64,000 nucleotides of DNA from contig NZ_JAUFQP010000001.1 of NCBI RefSeq assembly GCF_030409805.1, positions 186,001 to 250,000 of the forward strand, given 5' to 3'. Made by a program: the position numbers and the translations under genes. The notes beneath the pieces are model-generated. The model had not been told where the DNA came from, searched no databases, and was given only the letters and a program-made list of their open reading frames with translations. Within the stretch, counting starts at the first letter, position 1; every line of letters begins with the position of its first letter. Shown here in pieces: positions 58,752 through 64,000 of this stretch. The DNA is from Algibacter miyuki (lineage in GTDB: Bacteria; Bacteroidota; Bacteroidia; Flavobacteriales; Flavobacteriaceae).

Positions 58752-61700
58752 ATGTATATGAAATTAAAAAAAACATTAAAAAATTCGCGAAATATGAGGC
58801 GAATTTTTACTGCAGCTGGGATGATACTGTCCTGCATGGGGATGACAAACGCTCAAACAGTTTCGGGAACCGTGTCTGCAGACGGTCTAGTTTTACCCGG
58901 AGTTACAGTAATAGTAAAGGGCACTTCGACAGGAGCAGTTACAGATTTTGATGGAAAGTACAGCGTAAGTGCAGACTCTCAAAGCACACTTATTTATTCT
59001 TATATAGGGTATAAAACTCAAGAGATACTTGTTGCTGGTCAAAATCAAATTAATGTAGCTTTAGAGGAGGATGTTGCAGGTCTAGATGAAGTTGTTATTG
59101 TAGGTTATGGTGAGCAGAAAAAAGAGAGTGTAGTTGCCGCTATTACTCAAATTGAAGGAGAAACTTTAATGGAAAGAGCTGGTGGTTTAACTAATATTGA
59201 AGAAGCTCTACAAGGAAATTTACCTGGGGTAACTACTATACAAGGTAGTGGAATCCCAGGTCAGTCTGATATGCAAATTTTTATTCGAGGTCAAAGTTCC
59301 TGGAACGGTGGGGGACAACCATTAATTCTTGTAGACGGTGTGCCTAGATCAATGACAGATATTGACATGAATGATGTTGAAAAACTCTCTGTACTTAAAG
59401 ATGCTTCTGCTACCGCTGTTTTTGGGGTCGAAGGTGCAAATGGAGTAATTTTAATAACAACCAAACGAGGTAAAACAGGGAAAGCGCAATTATCCTTGTC
59501 TGTTAATTCTACCATTAAAATGGTTTCAAAGTTACCGGAAAAATTGGATTCGTACGACGCAATACGTCAGGCTAATAGCTCCATTCAGCGAGAATTACCA
59601 ATCTCTCCGATAGGATGGGGGGATTATACACCAATGGCTATTCTTGATAAATACCGTAATCCTTCAACTCTGGAAGAAAGTTATATATATCCAAATGTAG
59701 ATTGGGAAGATGAGCTTTTAAAAGATTTTGCTCAAGATTATAGAATTAACCTATCTGCTCGCGGTGGAGGGAAAAATTCTAAATATTTTGCGAGTTTAGC
59801 TTATCAAACAGTAGATGATATTTTTGATGGAGCCAAATACGATAGTGGAAAAGGATACCTGGGTGAATATAATTACGAGCGGTTTAATTACCGAAGTAAT
59901 CTAGATTTTAATATTACAAAAACTACAGAGCTTTCGGTAAACCTTTCGGGGTATTTAGGAATTCGAGAATCACCAGCTAATTTAAATGTTGTAGTTAATG
60001 GACTCTATGAAATTGCCCCTAGTCTGTATACACCAGTATATCCAGATGGTTTATATGGCCAATATATAGACGATGGGTTTGGTATAACTAACCCTATTGT
60101 AAGTTTGACCAATACTGGATTTACTACCACTTCTAGCTTTCAGGTAAATACCGATGTTATATTGAAACAAAAACTTGATTTTATAACTCCAGGATTGAAA
60201 TTTCAAGGACGGTTTTCGTTAGATAACAATATGAATAGCCAACAATCTTTAACAGATCCAGGAGGAGATGGTCTTGAAAATTTAGTATACCGAGTTTATG
60301 ATGGAGATCAGGAATTAATTTTGTCTCCAAATGGAGTGAATGATTTTGATTTTGTTGTAAATCCATGGAGAGTTGGAACTTCATCTGTTCAAAATGGTAC
60401 AAGGTCTCGTAGATTACTATACGATATGTCATTGAATTACTCAAGATCTTTTGCGGAGAAACATAATGTTACTGCATTGTTTTTATTTAGAAGACAAGAG
60501 ATTGCTAGAGGAAGTGTTTTTCCAACTTTTCGTGAAAACTGGGTGAGTAGAGTAACTTATAATTATGATAATAGATACTTTATAGATATTAATGGTGCAT
60601 ACAATGGTTCAGAGAAATTTGGTCCTGGTTTTCGTTTCGATCTATTTCCTTCTGCAGCAGCAGGGTGGACAGTTACTAACGAGGCGTTTATGGATAATGT
60701 AGATTGGTTAAATAAACTTAAAGTGAGAGGCTCCTACGGACTTATAGGGGATGATAATTTTAGTGGTAGATGGCGTTATATTACACAATGGCAAAATGGA
60801 GGGTCTGCATTTTTAGTACCTAGCGCTTATGAAGGTAATGGAGGAAGATCTCCATATATTTACTATACGGAGCAAAGTGTTGGAAACCCTAACCTTCAAT
60901 GGGAAACAGCTACTAAATATAACGTGGGTGCCGAGGTATCATTATTTAATAATTTAATCACCGCTGAATTCGATTATTTTGGAGAAGACCGAGATAATAT
61001 CCTTATTGCTGGCTCACAACGAGCGGTTCCAGATTGGTATGGCACATCTCCTCCTGACTTTAATAAAGGGAAAGTAGAGGTAAGAGGGTACGAAATGGTT
61101 TTAGGTGTAGATTATACATTGGGCAACGGTTTAAATCTTTATAGTGATTTAAGTTTTACTCAAGCAAAAGATGAAGTTATAGAAAGAGATGACCCAGCGT
61201 TAAGGCCTTTTTATCAAAAAAGTAAAGGTTATACAATAGGTCAATCAAGATCAGCCATTCCTGCGGGAATATTAACAAGTTGGGATGATATTTATATGTC
61301 AACACCACAGATAAATAATCAAGGCCAAACACGCGTGGGTTATTATGATGTGGTAGATTTTGATGGCGATGGTATTTATAATAGCTCTTTTGATAATGCG
61401 CCATATGGTTATACATCACGTCCGCAAAGAAACTGGACTGCTACTTTTGGTGCACGTTACAAAGGCTTTAATCTTTCGGCTCAGTTATATGGAACACAAA
61501 ATGCTCAAAGGAGTTTTGGAAATAGAACCTTCACTAATCAAACAGATTTGATTTTTAAACAAGACATAGATTATTGGACTGTAGATACTCCAAACAATAC
61601 AGATACCCAACCAGCATGGCGGGCAGAAGCAGCTACTAACCCTAGAGATGGTATTTATGATGCATCATTAACAAGGCTTAAAGCGATTTCATTATCCTAT

Positions 61701-61895
61701 AATATACCTAAAAAAACTTGTAAGAAATTAGGCGTAAAGAGTCTTCAAGTTTTTGCTAATGGTAACAATTTGTTTGTATGGACAGATTTACCAGATGACA
61801 GAGAATTTAACGGTGGACTTACCGCAGATTCTAGTTTTAGGGGAGATTATCCTACATTAAGAAGGTTTAATTTCGGGTTTAATTTGAATTTTTAA
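58752..61895 (+). CDS. SusC-like TonB-dependent outer-membrane transporter
   Basis: 1047 aa. Signal peptide (ends TNAQ after MRRIFTAAG), carboxypeptidase-regulatory-like domain (VSGTVSADGLVLPGVTV, DFDGKYSV; about 37-115), TonB-box/plug region (DEVVIVGYGEQKKESV, then IFIRGQSSWNGG, LVDGVPRSM, LKDASATAVFG), and a 22-strand barrel ending in aromatic FGFNLNF. It imports oligosaccharides together with the SusD-like lipoprotein encoded 4 nt downstream. Three possible starts occur (MYMKL, MKLKK, MRRIF). The pair is the only complete SusC/SusD in the window, so it likely serves the ulvan-type block. Confidence 0.95.
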   Translation: MYMKLKKTLKNSRNMRRIFTAAGMILSCMGMTNAQTVSGTVSADGLVLPGVTVIVKGTSTGAVTDFDGKYSVSADSQSTLIYSYIGYKTQEILVAGQNQINVALEEDVAGLDEVVIVGYGEQKKESVVAAITQIEGETLMERAGGLTNIEEALQGNLPGVTTIQGSGIPGQSDMQIFIRGQSSWNGGGQPLILVDGVPRSMTDIDMNDVEKLSVLKDASATAVFGVEGANGVILITTKRGKTGKAQLSLSVNSTIKMVSKLPEKLDSYDAIRQANSSIQRELPISPIGWGDYTPMAILDKYRNPSTLEESYIYPNVDWEDELLKDFAQDYRINLSARGGGKNSKYFASLAYQTVDDIFDGAKYDSGKGYLGEYNYERFNYRSNLDFNITKTTELSVNLSGYLGIRESPANLNVVVNGLYEIAPSLYTPVYPDGLYGQYIDDGFGITNPIVSLTNTGFTTTSSFQVNTDVILKQKLDFITPGLKFQGRFSLDNNMNSQQSLTDPGGDGLENLVYRVYDGDQELILSPNGVNDFDFVVNPWRVGTSSVQNGTRSRRLLYDMSLNYSRSFAEKHNVTALFLFRRQEIARGSVFPTFRENWVSRVTYNYDNRYFIDINGAYNGSEKFGPGFRFDLFPSAAAGWTVTNEAFMDNVDWLNKLKVRGSYGLIGDDNFSGRWRYITQWQNGGSAFLVPSAYEGNGGRSPYIYYTEQSVGNPNLQWETATKYNVGAEVSLFNNLITAEFDYFGEDRDNILIAGSQRAVPDWYGTSPPDFNKGKVEVRGYEMVLGVDYTLGNGLNLYSDLSFTQAKDEVIERDDPALRPFYQKSKGYTIGQSRSAIPAGILTSWDDIYMSTPQINNQGQTRVGYYDVVDFDGDGIYNSSFDNAPYGYTSRPQRNWTATFGARYKGFNLSAQLYGTQNAQRSFGNRTFTNQTDLIFKQDIDYWTVDTPNNTDTQPAWRAEAATNPRDGIYDASLTRLKAISLSYNIPKKTCKKLGVKSLQVFANGNNLFVWTDLPDDREFNGGLTADSSFRGDYPTLRRFNFGFNLNF

Positions 61896-61899
61896 AAAA

Positions 61900-63777
61900 A
61901 TGGTGATGAAAAATTATAAAGTAAAAATAGTATTAATCTTGGGGCTTATGTTCTCGTTTTCATGTGAAGACTACTTAGATAAAGCGCCCGAGTCAGACTT
62001 AGATCAAACAGATGTTTTTAAAAACTTCGATAACGCGCAAGGTTTTATTGAGGAAATGTATGCTTTAGTCGTAGATTACGGAACTTCAGCACACACCTTT
62101 CAAGACTATTTGTACGGAGATGATGCACATGGTAATAGAACATGGAAGGCTAGTTATCTGATTGATAACGGAGACTTGAATGGTTTAAATTCAGCTAATT
62201 ATAGTTATTTAACGCCGTGGAAAGGAGCGGCTTATGGAACCGCTAATAATAATACAAATCAGGCTAATGCAAGTAGAAGACCTGGCGTATGGGATGGTAG
62301 TTTAAAAGGAATTCGTAATGCTAATATAGCAATTGCGAATGTAGAGTTAATGGTAAATTTAACTCAAGAGGAAAAAGATGTTATACTTGGACAAGCCTAC
62401 TTTTTTAGAGCCTATTTTCATAATGAAATTATGAAGTTTTGGGGACGTTTTCCTTATATAAAAGAAGTAATAACTGGTGATGGTTTTACAATACCACGTC
62501 CATTAACCTATAAAGATTGCGCTTTAGAGGCTAATGAAGATTACATAAAGGCCATTGAATTATTACCTGTAGATTGGGATGATATGTTATATGGACAAAA
62601 AACCTTAGGCGAGAATATGGGGAGACTCACTAAAGGAGCAGCTTATGCTTTTCAAGGTAAAAACCTACTTCTTGCTGCAAGCCCGTTGATGCATGCTAAC
62701 AATGGAAGTCTTAATACCTATGAGTATGATACAGAGTTATGCAACATGGCTGTCGATGCTTTTGCAGGGATACTAAAATTAGCAGACCAAGGGAGATATG
62801 GATTAGCGACCAATTTGGACGACTATGAAGAAGTGTTTTGGAGAACACCTGCACCTAATATGTGGCCTGGTAGTACAGAGTTTGTTTTTTCTGCTCCAGG
62901 AGGTCGAAGTGTTTCTGCTGAAATATTTATGACATCAGGAATGGATAGAGACATCCATGGAAGGTCCGGGTCCGAAATCTCTAGCCCGACCCATAATTTT
63001 ATCCATAATAATTTTGGAATGGCAAATGGCTTATCAATTGAAGATGATATGAGTGGAAAGTATGGTACACCATTATATGATCCTAACAATCCATTCGAAA
63101 ATCGCGATCCCCGTTTTTATAAATGGATTGTTATAGACGGCGAAGTGTTTGGAACAAAAGCAACTATACCTGCTAAACATAGAAAAGCTCAACTTTTTAC
63201 AGGAGGGGAGCATCGTAGTAGTGGTAGTGATAACCAGCCATCTACAACAGGATATATGAGAAAGAAATTTTATCCTGTAGTTAATGGTGAATTTCATAGT
63301 AAGTGGAATAGAATTATAAATAAATATATGGGAGTGCGTTTACATATGAGACTTACCGATGTCTATTTAATGTACGCAGAAGCATTACATGCGGCTAAAG
63401 GAGCGACTGCAACGCCTGCGTCCTATTCATTAACTGCTGAGAATGTTGTTAATATAATGAGAGATAGAGCAGGTATTCCTCACGTTAATTCATCAATTGT
63501 TTCTGATAAAAACAAATTTATGGACGAATTACGACGCGAGAGAAGTGTAGAATTAAGTTTTGAAGCCCACAGGTGGGTAGATCTTCGCCGTTGGGGAATA
63601 GCGCATGAAGAAAAATATAGAAGGAAAACATCTTTTGAATTTCCTAAAGACCATTCGTCTTATACGGAAAAACTACTTGTTGAAAGAGTTTGTGAATACC
63701 CAAAGCATTATTGGATACCATTTGAGGCTAAACAAACACAGATTTACGAGGGATTCCCTCAAAATCCAGGATGGTAG
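61900..63777 (+). CDS. SusD-like surface glycan-binding lipoprotein
   Basis: 625 aa. Lipobox MFSFSC (Cys about 22), then the SusD opening EDYLDKAPESDLDQTDVF. TPR-like helices (LGQAYFFRAYFHNEIMKFWGRFPYI) and the C-terminal SusD mark MDELRRERSVELSFEAHRWVDLRRWGIA near residue 545-575 (seen in parts: DELRRERSVEL, HRWVDLRRWG) are present. It forms the lid of the SusC transporter at the outer membrane. It starts 4 nt after susC and so is translationally coupled. Confidence 0.95.
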   Translation: MVMKNYKVKIVLILGLMFSFSCEDYLDKAPESDLDQTDVFKNFDNAQGFIEEMYALVVDYGTSAHTFQDYLYGDDAHGNRTWKASYLIDNGDLNGLNSANYSYLTPWKGAAYGTANNNTNQANASRRPGVWDGSLKGIRNANIAIANVELMVNLTQEEKDVILGQAYFFRAYFHNEIMKFWGRFPYIKEVITGDGFTIPRPLTYKDCALEANEDYIKAIELLPVDWDDMLYGQKTLGENMGRLTKGAAYAFQGKNLLLAASPLMHANNGSLNTYEYDTELCNMAVDAFAGILKLADQGRYGLATNLDDYEEVFWRTPAPNMWPGSTEFVFSAPGGRSVSAEIFMTSGMDRDIHGRSGSEISSPTHNFIHNNFGMANGLSIEDDMSGKYGTPLYDPNNPFENRDPRFYKWIVIDGEVFGTKATIPAKHRKAQLFTGGEHRSSGSDNQPSTTGYMRKKFYPVVNGEFHSKWNRIINKYMGVRLHMRLTDVYLMYAEALHAAKGATATPASYSLTAENVVNIMRDRAGIPHVNSSIVSDKNKFMDELRRERSVELSFEAHRWVDLRRWGIAHEEKYRRKTSFEFPKDHSSYTEKLLVERVCEYPKHYWIPFEAKQTQIYEGFPQNPGW

Positions 63778-63816
63778 TTTTATACAATTCGTTTTAATTA
63801 ATATTAAAGAAAAAAA

Positions 63817-64000
63817 ATGAAGATAAATAAATTATATAGGTTGCTTACTCTAGCGTGCTTAATGTTGTCTTGCTTTTGTAATGTTGCAATAGCTCAAACT
63901 GAAGGAACAGAGGTAAAAGCGACCGTGATTGATGAACAAGGTAACCCGATAAACAAAGTTAATGTTTTTGGACCCAATGGTATTCAATCATCGACAGATG
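63817..64000 (+). CDS. Start of an exported protein with a carboxypeptidase-regulatory-like domain (3' end outside window)
   Basis: ATG at 63817, 39 nt after susD. Signal peptide (MKINKLYRLLTLACLML...VAIAQ, about 28 residues), then EGTEVKATVIDEQGNPINKVNVFGPNG, the opening of a CarboxypepD_reg-like domain. This is usual for another SusC/TonB-dependent receptor, but also occurs in other surface proteins. Sixty-one codons are visible, with no stop in frame. It probably belongs to the susCD operon. Confidence 0.75.
   Translation, partial: MKINKLYRLLTLACLMLSCFCNVAIAQTEGTEVKATVIDEQGNPINKVNVFGPNGIQSSTD

Noticed and set aside
1..64000. CRISPR array or insertion sequence
   Set aside because: No regularly spaced repeats and no transposase gene were seen; the only recombinase is the tyrosine integrase at 29483.

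Overview
The window looks like a polysaccharide-utilisation region of a marine flavobacterium (Bacteroidota, Flavobacteriaceae). The DNA is AT-rich. Several promoters fit the Bacteroidota TAnnTTTG -7 box. Secreted proteins end in type IX secretion (Por) sorting domains, there is a SusC/SusD pair, and two hybrid two-component regulators (HTCS) are present. Seven intact S1 sulfatases plus one broken one point to sulfated algal polysaccharides as substrates.

Left block (1-29174) appears to be a fucose/sulfated-fucan type locus. It holds two copies of a GH29-like secreted enzyme (the first cut by the window start), sulfatases (669, 4748, 12346, 14004 and, on the minus strand, 16962), a decayed sulfatase (11365-12082), a GH95-like enzyme (2354), a secreted histidine phosphatase (6295), several surface or secreted binding-type proteins that share a module, an HTCS (21444-25616, minus), and aldA-fucP (26400-29174). 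Five promoters in this block carry the same direct repeat (period 21 bp) at a fixed distance, 56-57 bp, from the last base of the -7 box. This is probably a regulon of the neighbouring HTCS.

Junction (29175-31403): a 3' half of a tRNA gene with CAU anticodon (minus strand), with its terminator still attached, lies beside a complete tyrosine recombinase. This looks like the end of an integrated island.

Right block (31404-64000) resembles an ulvan-type locus. It has a GntR/LacI-type regulator, a second HTCS, a sulfatase-GH78 rhamnosidase fusion, a Gfo/Idh/MocA oxidoreductase, GH3, GH105 unsaturated uronyl hydrolase, an S1_8-like sulfatase, a GH39-like enzyme, GH106 rhamnosidase, a large multidomain BNR_4 lyase-like protein, an unassigned (alpha/alpha)-barrel protein, SusC, SusD, and the start of another carboxypeptidase-regulatory-domain protein. 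The order from fusion to GH39 resembles, from memory, the ulvan locus described in Formosa agariphila; this was not checked by search.

Metabolic link: L-fucose and L-rhamnose catabolism both yield L-lactaldehyde, so aldA could serve both blocks. All family assignments come from reading motifs by eye; no search was run.
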